Assembly (NCBI RefSeq): GCF_002157835.1
Contig: NZ_CP020809.1
Span: forward strand, 1,116,001 to 1,180,000
Source: Mycobacterium dioxanotrophicus
GTDB lineage: Bacteria > Actinomycetota > Actinomycetes > Mycobacteriales > Mycobacteriaceae
Length of the DNA stretch: 64,000 nucleotides
Direction: 5' to 3'
Numbering within the stretch: the first letter of the stretch is position 1; each line of letters starts with the position of its first letter. Of the stretch, positions 32,583-43,032 are shown one piece after another. The notes under the pieces were generated by a model that saw nothing but the letters and a program-made list of their open reading frames with translations, ran no database searches and had not been told where the DNA came from. The position numbers were made by a program, and so were the translations under genes.

Positions 32583-33371
32583 GTGAACCTGGCTTACGAC
32601 GAACGAGGCAAAGGTGAGCCGGTGCTGTTCATCGCGGGCCGCGGTGGCGCCGGCCGCACCTGGCATCTGCACCAGGTGCCGGAGTTCCAGCGTGCAGGCT
32701 ATCGCTGCATCACCTTCGACAACCGCGGCATCGGCGCAACCGAGAACGCAGAGGGATTCGACACGGCCCAGATGGTGGCCGACACCGCCGAGCTCATCGA
32801 GAAGCTCGACGCGGCGCCGGCACGCATCGTCGGTGTGTCGATGGGATCGTTCATCGCGCAGGAACTGATGCTGGCCCGCCCAGAGCTGGTGCACTCGGCC
32901 GTGCTGCTGGCCACTCGTGGTCGCCACGATCGCGCACGCAACTTCTTCCGCGAGGCCGAGCGCGACCTGGACCAGTCCGGGGTGCAGCTGCCGCCGACGT
33001 TCGACGCGAAAGTGCGCATGCTGGAAAGCTTTTCGCCGAAGACGCTCAACAACGACGTGTCGGCGCGCGACTGGAGCGAGATGTTCACCATGTGGCCCAC
33101 CAAGCCGACGCCGGGCCTGCGCACCCAACTCGACGTCGGCCCAGACGGCAACCGGTTGCCCGCTTACGCAGCCATTCGCACGCCGGTGCTCGTCGTCGGT
33201 TTCGCCGACGATGTGGTGTTGCCGCCACATCTCGGGCAGGAAGTGGCCAAGGCCATACCGAACGCCCGCTACCTGGAGATTCCCGACACCGGCCACCTGG
33301 GCTTCATCGAGAAACCGCAGGAAGTCAACGCCGCGATCCTCAATTTCTTCGCTGAATCACGAGCCCAATAG
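32583..33371 (+). CDS. bpoC: Alpha/beta hydrolase, BpoC-like (candidate MenH)
   Basis: 262 aa from the GTG at 32583. GRGGAGRTWHLHQVPEFQRAGYRCITFDNRGIGATE, nucleophile elbow GVSMGSFIAQEL, acid in GFADDVVLP, and catalytic His in DTGHLGFIEKP. Annotated by habit as a non-haem bromoperoxidase, but its place six bases before menD makes it a good candidate for MenH (SHCHC synthase), which has the same fold. The two possibilities cannot be separated from sequence by eye. Confidence 0.8.
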   Translation: MNLAYDERGKGEPVLFIAGRGGAGRTWHLHQVPEFQRAGYRCITFDNRGIGATENAEGFDTAQMVADTAELIEKLDAAPARIVGVSMGSFIAQELMLARPELVHSAVLLATRGRHDRARNFFREAERDLDQSGVQLPPTFDAKVRMLESFSPKTLNNDVSARDWSEMFTMWPTKPTPGLRTQLDVGPDGNRLPAYAAIRTPVLVVGFADDVVLPPHLGQEVAKAIPNARYLEIPDTGHLGFIEKPQEVNAAILNFFAESRAQ

Positions 33372-33377
33372 GCTGTA

Positions 33378-35039
33378 GTGGTGAACCCATCGACGGCACA
33401 GGCCCGTGTCGTCGTCGACGAACTCATTCGCGGCGGCGTCCGCGATGTCGTGCTGTGTCCCGGATCGCGCAACGCCCCGCTCGCGTTCGCGCTGTCCGAC
33501 GCCGATCGCGCCGGCTGGATCCGGCTGCACGTGCGCATCGATGAACGGACCGCCGGCTACCTGGCGATCGGCCTGGCCTGCGGGGCCGAGGGCACGCAAC
33601 GCGCCCCGGTCTGCGTGGCCATGACTTCCGGCACCGCGGTGGCCAATCTCGGGCCCGCGGTGGTCGAGGCCAATTACGCTCGGGTTCCGCTGATCGTGCT
33701 GAGCGCCAACCGGCCGTACGAACTGCTCGGCACCGGCGCCAACCAGACCTTCGAACAACTCGGCTACTTCGGCACCCAGGTGCGGGCCAACATCAGCCTC
33801 GGGCTGGCCCCCGACCTCAGCGGTGGTGCGCACGGCGAGATGGATGCCCTCAATGCGCAGTGGCGCTCGGCGACGTGTCGAGTGATCGCGGCCGCCACCG
33901 GCTCGCGCACCGCCAACGCCGGCCCGGTGCAGTTCGACATCCCGCTGCGGGAACCGCTGGTTCCCGACGACGCCGCAGGCCCGTCCCCGGCGTTTCCCGG
34001 CGGCAGGCCCGGTGGCAAGCCGTGGACATTCACCCCGCCGGTCACCTTCGATCAGCCGTTGGACATCGACCTGACGCCGGACACCGTGGTGATCGCCGGG
34101 CATGGCGCGGGTGTACATCCGAACCTGGCGGAGCTGCCGACGGTCGCCGAGCCGACCGCGCCGCCTGCCGCCAACCCGCTGCACCCGCTGGCGCTGCGCC
34201 TGGTGCATCCGCAACAGGTCATCATGTTGGGCCGGCCGACTCTGCACCGCCCCGTGTCGTCACTGCTGGCGGACCCCTCGGTGCCGGTCTATGCGTTGAC
34301 GACGGGCCCGCGCTGGCCCGATGTCTCCGGCAATTCGCAGGCCACCGGCACCCGCGCGGTCACCTCGGGGACTCCGAACCCGGCGTGGCTGCGCCGCTGC
34401 GCCGAGATGAACCGGCACGCTGTGGCCGCGGTGCGCGACCAGCTCACAGCTCATCCGTTGACCACCGGCCTGCATGTTGCGGCGGCGGTGGCCGCAGCCG
34501 TACGACCGGGTGACCAGCTCGTGCTCGGTGCGTCGAACCCCGTGCGGGACGCCGCCTTGGTGGCGCTGGACGCCACGGGTGTGAAGGTGCAGTCGAACCG
34601 CGGGGTGGCCGGCATCGACGGCACGGTGTCGACAGCCGTCGGCGCAGCCCTGGCCCACGAGCGCGTCGGCCGCACGATCGCGCTGATGGGCGATCTGACC
34701 TTCGTGCACGACAGCTCCGGGCTCTTGATCGGCCCGACCGAGCCGACGCCGCGCGACCTGACCATCGTCGTCTCCAACGACAACGGCGGAGGCATCTTCG
34801 AGCTGCTCGAACAGGGCGACCCGCGGTTCTCCGACGTCTCGTCCCGCGTCTTCGGCACGCCACACGACGTCGACGTCGGTGCCCTGTGCCGCGCCTATCA
34901 CGTCGAGCATCGCCAGATCGAGGTCGACGGGCTGGCCGATGCGCTGGCCGAACCGGGCGGCGCGATGCGGGTGCTGGAGGTGAAGGCCGACCGGTCCTCG
35001 TTGCGCGCGCTGCACGCGTCCATCAAGGCAGCGTTGTGA
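33378..35039 (+). CDS. menD: SEPHCHC synthase, 2-succinyl-5-enolpyruvyl-6-hydroxy-3-cyclohexene-1-carboxylate synthase (MenD)
   Basis: 553 aa, ThDP-dependent three-domain enzyme. The N-terminal domain has [17 protein letters not shown] and [17 protein letters not shown] (catalytic Glu motif); [21 protein letters not shown] follows. The ThDP/metal motif is in the C-terminal domain: [17 protein letters not shown] followed by [17 protein letters not shown] (GD-x-N-type). It commits isochorismate to menaquinone. Start GTG at 33378. The next gene overlaps the stop by four bases (GTGA). Confidence 0.95.
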   Translation: MVNPSTAQARVVVDELIRGGVRDVVLCPGSRNAPLAFALSDADRAGWIRLHVRIDERTAGYLAIGLACGAEGTQRAPVCVAMTSGTAVANLGPAVVEANYARVPLIVLSANRPYELLGTGANQTFEQLGYFGTQVRANISLGLAPDLSGGAHGEMDALNAQWRSATCRVIAAATGSRTANAGPVQFDIPLREPLVPDDAAGPSPAFPGGRPGGKPWTFTPPVTFDQPLDIDLTPDTVVIAGHGAGVHPNLAELPTVAEPTAPPAANPLHPLALRLVHPQQVIMLGRPTLHRPVSSLLADPSVPVYALTTGPRWPDVSGNSQATGTRAVTSGTPNPAWLRRCAEMNRHAVAAVRDQLTAHPLTTGLHVAAAVAAAVRPGDQLVLGASNPVRDAALVALDATGVKVQSNRGVAGIDGTVSTAVGAALAHERVGRTIALMGDLTFVHDSSGLLIGPTEPTPRDLTIVVSNDNGGGIFELLEQGDPRFSDVSSRVFGTPHDVDVGALCRAYHVEHRQIEVDGLADALAEPGGAMRVLEVKADRSSLRALHASIKAAL

Positions 35040-35590
35040 GAGTGCGCGTGAGCGCGGCCGTGCATCGGCTGCGCGCGTCGGCGCAGACCCTGCTGCCACG
35101 GCTCTCGGGGGAGGCCTGCGAGACCCGCTCCCAGCGCGTCATCCGCCGGGTCCGTATCGGGGTGGTGATCGTCGCGTGCCTGGTGACGTTGCAGTCAGTG
35201 CTGCTGGTGCTCGGCGCCTGGCGCAACGACCGCCAGATCGAGCGGCACATGGGTGTGGCGGCCGCCGAGGTGCTCAGCGCGGGCCCGCGGCGCTCGACCA
35301 TCGAGTTCGTCACGCCCGACCGGGTGACCTACCGACCGGAGCTCGGCGTGCTCTATCCCTCTGAACTCGACACCGGCATGCGGATCTACGTCGAATACGA
35401 CAAGAACGACCCCGACCTCGTGCGGGTGCGCAACCGCAACGCGTCCTTGGCGATCGTTCCGGCCGGGTCCATCGCGGTGGTGGGCTGGCTGGTTGCCGGT
35501 GCGGCACTGGCCGGGCTGGCGTTGCTGCAGAAGCGGCTCGACCGTCGTCAGATCGCCGACAACAGCTTGGCCAGCCAGTTGTTGTCGTAG
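35036..35590 (+). CDS. DUF3592-like membrane protein, Rv0556-like
   Basis: 184 aa from the GTG at 35036 overlapping the menD stop. A basic N-terminus, one helix ([20 protein letters not shown]), an extracytoplasmic domain of about 90 residues ([48 protein letters not shown]) and a second helix near residues 140-165. The middle resembles DUF3592. It is always beside menD in mycobacteria, so coupling to quinone synthesis is likely; function unknown. The 3' end overlaps the convergent DsbA-like gene by 43 bp. Confidence 0.8.
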   Translation: MRVRVSAAVHRLRASAQTLLPRLSGEACETRSQRVIRRVRIGVVIVACLVTLQSVLLVLGAWRNDRQIERHMGVAAAEVLSAGPRRSTIEFVTPDRVTYRPELGVLYPSELDTGMRIYVEYDKNDPDLVRVRNRNASLAIVPAGSIAVVGWLVAGAALAGLALLQKRLDRRQIADNSLASQLLS

Positions 35591-36219
35591 ATGTCGATGA
35601 TGTTGTCGTTCTTCAGGTCGTAGACCGTCGGTGTGCCGATGGTGTCCTGGATCTCGCTGAGGAATTCGACGTTCTGGTCGGCCATCTCGCCGGTGTCGAC
35701 ACCGGCCTCACCGGCGGCGATCTTGGCGACGTGCTCGGACCCGACGCCGCTCTCGCGCGCCATGTCGGCCAGCTCCTGATCGCTCGGTGCCTGGGCACCG
35801 GGCTGCTGGTGGCTCCACAGATCCTCGACGTAGCGCTGGAATTGCACACCGCCGGTGCCCGGGCCCGCCGCGAGGAACAGGGCATTGCTCACCCGGGCCG
35901 AGTAGTCGTGGCCGTCGACGTCGAGGAACGTCATCGGGCGGTAGGTGACGGCGAGCTCACCCAGGTTGATGTAGCTGCTGATCTCATCGCCGAAGTCGTG
36001 CTGCAGCTGGGCGCAGTGCGGGCACTGGGGTTCGGTGAAGATCTCGATCTGTAGCGGCGCATCGGTGAACCCCACCTGAATGCCCGAGCCGTCCTTGGTG
36101 ATCTCGGTCGGCGGGCCGTTGGGATCGGGAGCGGCGGTGCCGGAGACCACCTGGGTGCAGCCCGCGGTGGTCAGTGCCAAGCTCATCGCCAGCGCGCCGA
36201 GCAACCGCGTGAACCGCAT
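35548..36219 (-). CDS. DsbA-like thioredoxin-fold lipoprotein with CPHC active site
   Basis: 223 aa from the ATG at 36219. Signal peptide with lipobox LTTAGC (Cys at residue 21), then a thioredoxin fold: [25 protein letters not shown] with CPHC, a helical insertion, and a cis-Pro loop in IGTPTVYDL. This fits a cell-envelope disulfide oxidoreductase of the DsbA/DSBA-like group. Electron partner (VKOR or DsbB type) is not in the window; VKOR uses menaquinone, which could explain the neighbours, but that is inference. Confidence 0.85.
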   Translation of the reverse strand: MRFTRLLGALAMSLALTTAGCTQVVSGTAAPDPNGPPTEITKDGSGIQVGFTDAPLQIEIFTEPQCPHCAQLQHDFGDEISSYINLGELAVTYRPMTFLDVDGHDYSARVSNALFLAAGPGTGGVQFQRYVEDLWSHQQPGAQAPSDQELADMARESGVGSEHVAKIAAGEAGVDTGEMADQNVEFLSEIQDTIGTPTVYDLKNDNIIDIYDNNWLAKLLSAI

Positions 36220-36326
36220 GCCACCTGAGCGTAGTCCCAGGATGTCCGGAGCGGGCAGGTCAGGTTTTTGCGTGTCGTATCCCCGTCGGCAACCTTTGCG
36301 ACAGGTGCCGCTGCGACGATCGTGAC

Positions 36327-37466
36327 GTGCGCGTGGCAATCGTTGCAGAGTCCTTCCTCCCGAATGTCAACGGCGTCACCAACTCCGTGCTTCGGGTGAT
36401 CGAACATCTCCGCCGTACCGGCCATGAGGTCCTGGTCATCGCGCCGGACACCCCGCGCCGGCAACCGCCGGCCGACCGGGTCTACGACGGTATCCGGGTG
36501 CACCGGGTGCCGTCGCACATGTTCCCGAAAGTGACCTCGCTGCCGCTGGGCGTGCCGCGGCCCCGGATGGTCAGTGTGCTGCGCGGGTTCGCGCCCGACG
36601 TCGTGCACCTCGCGTCACCCGCGCTGCTCGGCTGGGGCGGCGTGCATGCCGCCCGGTACCTGGGTGTGCCGACGGTCGCGGTGTTCCAGACCGATGTCGC
36701 CGGTTTCGCCGAGAGCTACGGCGTCGGCGTGCTGTCGCGGGCGTCCTGGGCGTGGACGCGTCGGCTGCACGCCAAGGCCGACCGCACCCTGGCCCCGTCC
36801 ACCTCTGCGATAGAAAACCTTGAAGCCCATGGCATTCCACGGGTCTACAAGTGGGCTCGCGGAGTGGACATCACCGGTTTCGCGCCGTCCGCGCGTGACG
36901 AGGCGCTGCGGGCGTCGTGGTCGCCAAATGGTCGCCCGGTGGTCGGATTCGTCGGCCGGCTGGCACCGGAAAAACATGTGGAACGGCTGGCCGCCCTCGC
37001 GGCGCGTGACGACCTGCAGCTGGTGATCGTCGGCGATGGCATCGACCGCGCAAAACTCCAAACAATGCTTCCCTCAGCGGTTTTCACCGGTGAACTACGC
37101 GGGCCGGCGCTGGCCGCGGCGTACGCCAGCATGGATGTGTTCGTCCACCCCGGTGAGCATGAGACGTTCTGCCAGGCGGTCCAGGAGGCGATGGCGTCGG
37201 GTCTGCCGGTGATTGCTCCCGACGCCGGTGGCCCGCGAGATCTCGTGGCGCCGTACCGAACCGGGCTGCTGCTCGGGGTCGACGAATTCGAGGCCACGCT
37301 GCCCGCGGCGGTCGATCATCTGATCGCCGAACGGGCGCGGTACTCGGTGGCGGCGCGTCGCAGTGTGCTGGGGCGCACCTGGCCGGCGATCTGCGATGAA
37401 CTGCTCGGGCACTACGAGGCCGTGCAGCCGGGCGCCGACGTGACGCTGCGCCGGCATGCCGGATGA
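36327..37466 (+). CDS. mgtA: GDP-mannose-dependent alpha-mannosyltransferase MgtA
   Basis: 379 aa, GT-B fold, GT4 family. [35 protein letters not shown] begins the acceptor domain; [26 protein letters not shown] and [35 protein letters not shown] (E-x7-E) form the donor site. In the menD-menG gap this is the gene formerly called pimB (Rv0557), which adds mannose to glucuronosyl diacylglycerol in lipomannan-like glycolipids. The start GTG at 36327 is used. Name clash: unrelated to the Mg ATPase at 38 kb. Confidence 0.9.
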   Translation: MRVAIVAESFLPNVNGVTNSVLRVIEHLRRTGHEVLVIAPDTPRRQPPADRVYDGIRVHRVPSHMFPKVTSLPLGVPRPRMVSVLRGFAPDVVHLASPALLGWGGVHAARYLGVPTVAVFQTDVAGFAESYGVGVLSRASWAWTRRLHAKADRTLAPSTSAIENLEAHGIPRVYKWARGVDITGFAPSARDEALRASWSPNGRPVVGFVGRLAPEKHVERLAALAARDDLQLVIVGDGIDRAKLQTMLPSAVFTGELRGPALAAAYASMDVFVHPGEHETFCQAVQEAMASGLPVIAPDAGGPRDLVAPYRTGLLLGVDEFEATLPAAVDHLIAERARYSVAARRSVLGRTWPAICDELLGHYEAVQPGADVTLRRHAG

Positions 37467-37475
37467 GTCGGGTCG

Positions 37476-37829
37476 CTATGCGTGGCGGGCGACGTCGGAC
37501 GCCCTGAGTGTGGGCTGAGCTGCGCTGAGCGCCACGCGGATCACCGCGAGGGCATTGTCGTCGGTGGCCACGTACACCTGCCGTTTGCCCTGCCGCTGGG
37601 CGCGGACCAATCCGGCGAGCTTGAGTTTGCCGAGGTGGTGGCTGACCGTGGCGATGCTTTGGCCGGTCTTGTCGGCCAGGGTCCCGACGTCCTGCTCGCC
37701 GCTGTCGAGCAGCCACAGGATGTGCAGCCGCACAGTGGCCGACAGCAGACCGAACAGCGACGCGGTGTCCTGAAGCACCCGGGGCGACACAGGGTCGACC
37801 GGGTCGGGCGCGGCGGTGGGGGCGGGCAC
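37476..37829 (-). CDS. ArsR/SmtB family regulator
   Basis: 117 aa from the GTG at 37829, with GAGGAG upstream. Winged HTH: LFGLLSATVRLHILWLLDSGEQDVGTLADKTGQSIATVSHHLGKLKLAGLVRAQRQGKRQVYVATDD. There is no Cys, so the classical ELCVCDL metal site is absent, and the C-terminal helix (VIRVALSAAQPTLRASDVARHA) shows only scattered His/Asp that could form a zinc or nickel type site. It is divergent from the P-type ATPase over an imperfect palindrome and converges on mgtA. The effector is uncertain. Confidence 0.87.
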   Translation of the reverse strand: MPAPTAAPDPVDPVSPRVLQDTASLFGLLSATVRLHILWLLDSGEQDVGTLADKTGQSIATVSHHLGKLKLAGLVRAQRQGKRQVYVATDDNALAVIRVALSAAQPTLRASDVARHA

Positions 37830-37868
37830 GGAACTCCTCTCGATGTCCCTGACCTAGACTGTCTCATA

Positions 37869-37893
37869 CTCAACACTTGTGCAAGTGTTTGAG
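37869..37893. promoter_or_regulatory. Inverted-repeat operator for the ArsR regulator
   Basis: AACACTTG-TG-CAAGTGTT (37872-37889) is a perfect 8-2-8 inverted repeat, extended to CTCA/TTGAG with one inserted base. It sits about 40 bp before the ArsR start and 115 bp before the ATPase ATG, the position expected for joint repression. Confidence 0.65.
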
Positions 37894-38006
37894 TTTCCTG
37901 GTTGGCCGCTGTTGTCCGACCAGATCAACGCGAACGCGACAGCCAGGTCCGGCGCCGCGCGTGGGTACCGTGGACAACGCTATTTCGACCGCGTGAGGGG
38001 CCGACG

Positions 38007-40646
38007 ATGACAGACGACGCAGCCGGCCTCGGCACTGTCCTCGACGACCAGAACCACCGCCTGTGCGAGCTCGCCGCTGCACCCGTGTTGACCCTGTTTC
38101 ACCAGGTGCACAGTTCTCCGCGCGGTCTCACCGAATGCGAGGCCGCCGACCGGCTGAGCCGGTTCGGTGACAACGACCCCGCGCCCGCCGACGAGGACAG
38201 TGCGTGGGCGCGGCTACGGACGGCGGTCCGTAGCCCCTTCGTGGCATTGCTGGCCGGGCTCGACCTGGTGTTCCTGCTCGTCCGCGACATCCGGGGAGTG
38301 GGAATCGTCAGCCTGATGATCGCCCTGGCGGTGCTGCTGCGGCTGTGGCAGCAGACCCGTTCGGAGCGCGCCACCCGTGCGCTCGAAGAGCTGGTGTCCG
38401 CGACGGTGACGGTGCGTCGCCGCGCCGACGATGACGACGAACCCATGGAGCGCGAGGTGTCGCCACAGGACCTCGTTCCCGGCGACATCGTGTTGCTGGG
38501 CGCCGGCGACGTCGTCACCGCCGACGTGCGGCTGATCACCTCCACCGACCTCGTGGTCGATCAGTCGGTGTTGTCGGGCGAATCGCTACCGGTGTCGAAG
38601 TCGGCGCGGCCGGGCCCGTCGGGTGCCGAGGCCGGGCTGCGCGACGCGGTCGTCGATGCGCCCAACCTGTGTCTGTCGGGTACGGCCGTGGTGGCCGGCG
38701 CCGCCACCGGCGTGGTGATCGCGACCGGGCCACGCACCTACACCGGATCGTTGACCAGATCGGCTGCGGCGATCCGTCCGGAGTCCAGCTTCGACCGCGG
38801 GGTCCGCGCGGTCGGCTGGACGCTGATCCGCTTCATGCTGGTCATGGCGCCCATCGTGTTCGTCGTCAATGGGCTGGTGAGCGGCGTGTGGGCGCAGGCG
38901 GCGATGTTCGCCGTCGCCGTAGCCGTCGGCCTCACCCCTGAGATGCTGCCCGTCATCGTCACGACGAATCTGGCCCGCGGAGCCGCCCGGTTGGTCAGCG
39001 AGAAGGTTGTCGTGCGGCGGCTCAATGCCATTCAGGATCTCGGTGCGATGGACGTGCTGTGTGTGGACAAGACCGGAACCCTCACCGAGGACCGCATCAT
39101 CTACGCGCACAGCATCGACGTGACCGGACGCCCCGATGAGGCCGTCGCCGAATTCGCTTATCTGAGCGTGTATTTCCAGGACTGCGCGCACAGCCCACTC
39201 GATGCCGCGATCCTCGAACTGCTCGGTGGCGGGCAGATGGAGTTCATCGCCGACGCCGCGTTCGCCAAGGTCGATGAGGTCGCGTTCAACCATCGCCGGC
39301 GTCGCAACACCGTGGTGGTCACCCGGCAGCGCGACGAGCACATCATGATCTGCAAGGGTGACCCCGACCAGGTGTTGGCCCGCTGCAGCGAGATCCGCAT
39401 CGACAACCGCGTCATCGCCTTCGACGACGAGCTGACCGCCGAGGCCAAGGAGATCGTGGCGACCTACCGGCGCCAGGGCATGCGGGTGCTGGCCGTGGCG
39501 GTCAAGGAGTTACCCGCGAGGTGGGAGGACTACGGCGAATCCGACGAATTCGGCTTGGTGCTGGTCGGTTTCGTCGGCTTTGTGGACCCGATCCGGGAGA
39601 GTGCGGGCGCTACCGTCACCAGCCTCGCGGATCACGGCGTCGGGGTGAAGATCCTCACCGGCGACAGCCGCGTGGTCGCTGCGCAGGTGGCCAACCACGT
39701 CGGGTTGGACTCCCACGCAACGGTTCTCGGAGCAGACATCGATGACGCCGGCGATCATGAGCTGCGTGCGCTGGCCGGCGCGGCTGACGTGTTCGCCGAG
39801 CTGACGCCGGCGCACAAGGCGCGCATCGTCGCGGCGCTGCGGCAGGAAGGACACGCCGTCGGCTACCTCGGCGACGGGGTCAACGACGTGGCCGCACTAC
39901 GTATCGCGGACGTCGGGATCGCTGCCGACACCGCGGCCGACGTCGCCAAGCAGGCGGCCGACCTGATCCTGCTCGACCGCGACTTGGCCGTCGTCGCACG
40001 CGGTGTCGTCGACGGCCGTCGCACGCTGGCCAACACCATGAAGTACGTCAAGATCACCGCCAGTTCCAATTTCGGCAACGTGCTCTCGGTGTTGGCGGCC
40101 AGCGTGCTGCTGCCGTTCCTGCCGATCCTGCCCATTCAGCTGATGGTCCAGAACCTCCTGTACGACACCGCACAACTCGCACTGTCCTGGGATCGCGTCG
40201 ACGACGACTACCTGAGGGTTCCGCAACGGTGGCGCTCTGGCGGGCTCATCGGATTCATGCTCACGTTCGGCCCGCTCAGCTCGCTATTCGACCTCGCCAC
40301 GTTCGGTGCGCTGTGGTGGGCTTTCGGCGGTGCAAATGCGCCGTCGTTGTTCCAGACGGGCTGGTTTGTCGAGGGTCTGCTGACCCAGCTGCTGATCGTG
40401 CTCGTGCTGCGCACCCGCGAATTGCCGTGGCGCCGTCCCGGCCCCGCGGCGATTGTGGTGCTTGCGTTGTGGTGTGCGGCCTCCATCGGCCTGGTGCTGC
40501 CCGTGACGCCGTTGGCCGCGCCGCTGCACCTGACGTCGCTGCCGGCCGGCTACGTGCTGTGGTTGGCCGTGGTCGCCGTCAGCTACGCCTCGTGCGCGCA
40601 GCTCGTCAAACACCGGTACCTGCGGCGGCACCGGGCATGGCTGTGA
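38007..40646 (+). CDS. Magnesium-translocating type (P3B) P-type ATPase
   Basis: 879 aa from the ATG at 38007. Actuator loop [11 protein letters not shown] (near residue 190), [55 protein letters not shown] with the phosphorylated Asp at 354, and hinge GDGVND near residue 622. The [11 protein letters not shown]...AIQDLGAMD text is that of MgtA/MgtB Mg2+ importers rather than CPx heavy-metal pumps, and no N-terminal CxxC domain is present. The final section holds six more helices. Beside an ArsR-type regulator, which is unusual for this subclass. Confidence 0.9.
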   Translation: MTDDAAGLGTVLDDQNHRLCELAAAPVLTLFHQVHSSPRGLTECEAADRLSRFGDNDPAPADEDSAWARLRTAVRSPFVALLAGLDLVFLLVRDIRGVGIVSLMIALAVLLRLWQQTRSERATRALEELVSATVTVRRRADDDDEPMEREVSPQDLVPGDIVLLGAGDVVTADVRLITSTDLVVDQSVLSGESLPVSKSARPGPSGAEAGLRDAVVDAPNLCLSGTAVVAGAATGVVIATGPRTYTGSLTRSAAAIRPESSFDRGVRAVGWTLIRFMLVMAPIVFVVNGLVSGVWAQAAMFAVAVAVGLTPEMLPVIVTTNLARGAARLVSEKVVVRRLNAIQDLGAMDVLCVDKTGTLTEDRIIYAHSIDVTGRPDEAVAEFAYLSVYFQDCAHSPLDAAILELLGGGQMEFIADAAFAKVDEVAFNHRRRRNTVVVTRQRDEHIMICKGDPDQVLARCSEIRIDNRVIAFDDELTAEAKEIVATYRRQGMRVLAVAVKELPARWEDYGESDEFGLVLVGFVGFVDPIRESAGATVTSLADHGVGVKILTGDSRVVAAQVANHVGLDSHATVLGADIDDAGDHELRALAGAADVFAELTPAHKARIVAALRQEGHAVGYLGDGVNDVAALRIADVGIAADTAADVAKQAADLILLDRDLAVVARGVVDGRRTLANTMKYVKITASSNFGNVLSVLAASVLLPFLPILPIQLMVQNLLYDTAQLALSWDRVDDDYLRVPQRWRSGGLIGFMLTFGPLSSLFDLATFGALWWAFGGANAPSLFQTGWFVEGLLTQLLIVLVLRTRELPWRRPGPAAIVVLALWCAASIGLVLPVTPLAAPLHLTSLPAGYVLWLAVVAVSYASCAQLVKHRYLRRHRAWL

Positions 40647-40672
40647 CCGACCGGCCGGGTAGCGTCAGCACG

Positions 40673-41362
40673 GTGAGTCGAGCGAGCCTGGAGAAAAACC
40701 CGCACGAGGTCGCGTCGATGTTCGATGCGGTGGCGCGGCGCTACGACCTGACCAACACCGTGATGTCGCTGGGCCAGGACCGGTTCTGGCGGCGTGAGAC
40801 CCGCGCGGCGTTGGGCATCGGACCGGGGGACAAGGTGCTGGACCTCGCGGCAGGCACCGTGGTGTCGACGGTCGAACTGGCCACCTCGGGCGCGTGGTGC
40901 GTCGCCGCGGACTTCTCGGTCGGGATGCTGGCGGCCGGTGCGGATCGGCCGGTCCCCAAAGTCGGGGCCGATGCCACCCGGCTGCCGTTCGCCGACGGCG
41001 TGTTCGACGCGGTGACCATCAGCTTTGGGCTGCGCAACGTCGTCGACCATGTGGAAGGGCTGCGGGAGATGGCCCGCGTAACCCGGCCCGGCGGCCGGCT
41101 CGTCGTGTGCGAATTTTCCACGCCGACCAATCGCGCGTTCGCCACGGTCTACAAGGAGTACCTCATGCGGGCTCTGCCGGCTATGGCGACCGCCGTGTCG
41201 AGCAACCCCGAGGCCTACGTCTACCTCGCCGAGTCGATCCGGGCATGGCCCGATCAGGCCGAGCTGGCCCGCCGCATCGGAACAGCCGGTTGGTCAAATG
41301 TGCGCTGGCGCAACCTCACTGGCGGCATCGTCGCGCTACATGCCGCGACGAAGCCGGAGTAG
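40673..41362 (+). CDS. menG: Demethylmenaquinone methyltransferase (MenG/UbiE)
   Basis: 229 aa from the GTG at 40673, the start favoured by comparison with MenG ([41 protein letters not shown]). SAM motif [11 protein letters not shown], then [51 protein letters not shown] and [19 protein letters not shown], all typical of UbiE/MenG. It does the last C-methylation of menaquinone. An ATG at 40637 in frame would overlap the ATPase stop by 10 bp. The gene closes at a hairpin at 41419-41450. Confidence 0.94.
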   Translation: MSRASLEKNPHEVASMFDAVARRYDLTNTVMSLGQDRFWRRETRAALGIGPGDKVLDLAAGTVVSTVELATSGAWCVAADFSVGMLAAGADRPVPKVGADATRLPFADGVFDAVTISFGLRNVVDHVEGLREMARVTRPGGRLVVCEFSTPTNRAFATVYKEYLMRALPAMATAVSSNPEAYVYLAESIRAWPDQAELARRIGTAGWSNVRWRNLTGGIVALHAATKPE

Positions 41363-41418
41363 GCGCGGCTGCATGGGCCACCGACAAGTTTCGGTGCTGA
41401 CCGCACCGACATTCACGT

Positions 41419-41450
41419 CAGGGACAAATTCCGCGGCTCATTTGTCCCTG
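41419..41450. terminator. 11-bp stem-loop between convergent menG and MpaB-like genes
   Basis: CAGGGACAAAT (41419-41429) and ATTTGTCCCTG (41440-41450) are exact complements around a 10-base loop. No T-run follows on the plus strand. Being symmetrical, it can act on both convergent transcripts. Confidence 0.7.
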
Positions 41451-41528
41451 TGGTGAATCTCGGTGATCGCGCACACTGATTCGACAAGTCCGATAGCTCG
41501 GCTGGCCCGCCACCGCGCGTGCTTACGC

Positions 41529-42434
41529 TCAGATCAGTGCCTTCTTACGCCGGATGCGTCGGCGCAGATCGGTCATCAGCACAGCGTAATTGCCGTTGCG
41601 CAAGGACTTCGGCAGGAACCGGTTGACGAATGACACAAACAGGAAGAGGTGCTCGAACCGGCGTCGGTCGGTGTCGGTCCAGTCGAATCCCATCACGTCG
41701 CGGAACACCGGTGCCAGAAACCCGATGGTGAGAAACCGCAGCAGCGGAGCCAGCATGACGCGCAGTACCGGGTTGATCATTTTGAGCTGCACCAGGCGCA
41801 TCAAGTAGTCGTAGACGAACGGTGTCATCTGCACCCGCTCGCACGCGGTGTTCCAGTACGCGTCGAAGTCCGCGCGGGTGGCCGGCCACTGCTCTTCGAG
41901 CACCTGCAGCGTGGTCCCGATCGGCATGGCGCTCTGATAGAACCCTTCGGCCTGTTCATCGGTGAGCTTGCCGTACAACAGCTGATGGGTGTCCTCGTAG
42001 AAGATGAACAGGCAAGCGGCCACCCATAACTGGAGTTCGCGGTTGAACGCGTTGTAGGACACCGGACTTTCGGCGGTGGACCGCACCTGCCGATGCGCGG
42101 CGTTGACCGCCTCGCGGTAGGCGGCGCGCTCCTCGTCGGTGCCCAGGATCGCCACGGCCAGATACTGTGCGGTGGTGCGCAAGCGTTTCCATGGGTGACG
42201 CACCAGGCTGCCCGACTCGACACGGCTTTCCGCCACCCCATAGCCCACTTCGGGCCAACTCATCTGCATGATCACGTTGGCGGCGGCACCGGCGGCCGAC
42301 CAGAAGTCCAGCGCGTCGGTGAGGTCGACGTCCTTCTTCCGGTTCCACCGGGGTACCCGCTGGGTGATGGTGATCCTGGTCTCCGCGGTGGTCAGCCGGG
42401 GCGGCGCCGCGAGATCGACGTAAGTGGCTGGCAT
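41529..42434 (-). CDS. MpaB/DUF2236 oxygenase-like protein
   Basis: 301 aa. RHPWKRLRTTAQYLAVAILGTDEERAAYREAVNAAHRQVRS and SYNAFNRELQLWVAACLFIFYEDTHQLLYGKL match the ER-bound-oxygenase MpaB / DUF2236 family, related to latex-clearing protein and thought to bind haem and cleave double bonds in terpenoid chains. It lies 19 bp after the mce operon's mam gene on the same strand, so it can be read as the last gene of the mce transcript, pointing to a terpenoid or steroid-like substrate. The substrate is inference. Confidence 0.8.
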   Translation of the reverse strand: MPATYVDLAAPPRLTTAETRITITQRVPRWNRKKDVDLTDALDFWSAAGAAANVIMQMSWPEVGYGVAESRVESGSLVRHPWKRLRTTAQYLAVAILGTDEERAAYREAVNAAHRQVRSTAESPVSYNAFNRELQLWVAACLFIFYEDTHQLLYGKLTDEQAEGFYQSAMPIGTTLQVLEEQWPATRADFDAYWNTACERVQMTPFVYDYLMRLVQLKMINPVLRVMLAPLLRFLTIGFLAPVFRDVMGFDWTDTDRRRFEHLFLFVSFVNRFLPKSLRNGNYAVLMTDLRRRIRRKKALI

Positions 42435-42453
42435 GAAGGTCCTTTCGAGTCGC

Positions 42454-43032
42454 TCACACGGTCTGCACGTCGTTGACGATCCAGCGGTCCCCGCTGCGGA
42501 CCAGCGACACCACCATCCGGTACTTCTGATTGCTGCCCTGCGGTGCAGTCACGTTGGTGACGTGCTGGTCGACGAACGCGATCACGGTCGCGGAGTCCTT
42601 GTCGAGCCGCTCGACGGCAACATGGTCAGCCGTCGCGGTGGCCACGCCCTTGCTGGTGACGACGATGTCGCGCAGCGCCTTGACCATCTCGTCGTATTTG
42701 GTGGCGAACTCCGGGGTGGAGTCGGCGACGATACGCCCACGGTTGGCGTCGAGGTTCTGGTAGTCGAACGCGGCCATCGCCACCAGATAGTCGTGTGACA
42801 TCGAAACAGCCTGTGCTCGCAGCGTTTCGGTGTGCCGGTGCCGGTACTCGCCGATCGACACCACGGTCACTCCGGCCACAGCGGCTGCCACCAACAACCC
42901 AACCAAGGCGATCATCAGCCGCCGCGGGGGCCGGCGCCGCGGCGCGGGGTCGTCAGCGGGCTCGGGCTCGGAGTCTGGGCGCTCCAAGGTCAGAACCGTC
43001 TCGGCGCCCTCGTCGTCATCGTCAGGATTCAC
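42454..43032 (-). CDS. Mce-associated membrane protein (Mam)
   Basis: 192 aa from the GTG at 43032, overlapping the MceF stop (GTGA). Acidic N-terminus (NPDDDDEGAETV), a Pro/Arg-rich stretch, one helix near residues 40-60, and a NTF2-like external domain (YDEMVKALRDIVVTSKGVATATADHVAVERLDKDSATVIAFVDQHVTN). This is the usual Mam/Mas protein that stabilises the Mce importer. Confidence 0.88.
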   Translation of the reverse strand: MNPDDDDEGAETVLTLERPDSEPEPADDPAPRRRPPRRLMIALVGLLVAAAVAGVTVVSIGEYRHRHTETLRAQAVSMSHDYLVAMAAFDYQNLDANRGRIVADSTPEFATKYDEMVKALRDIVVTSKGVATATADHVAVERLDKDSATVIAFVDQHVTNVTAPQGSNQKYRMVVSLVRSGDRWIVNDVQTV

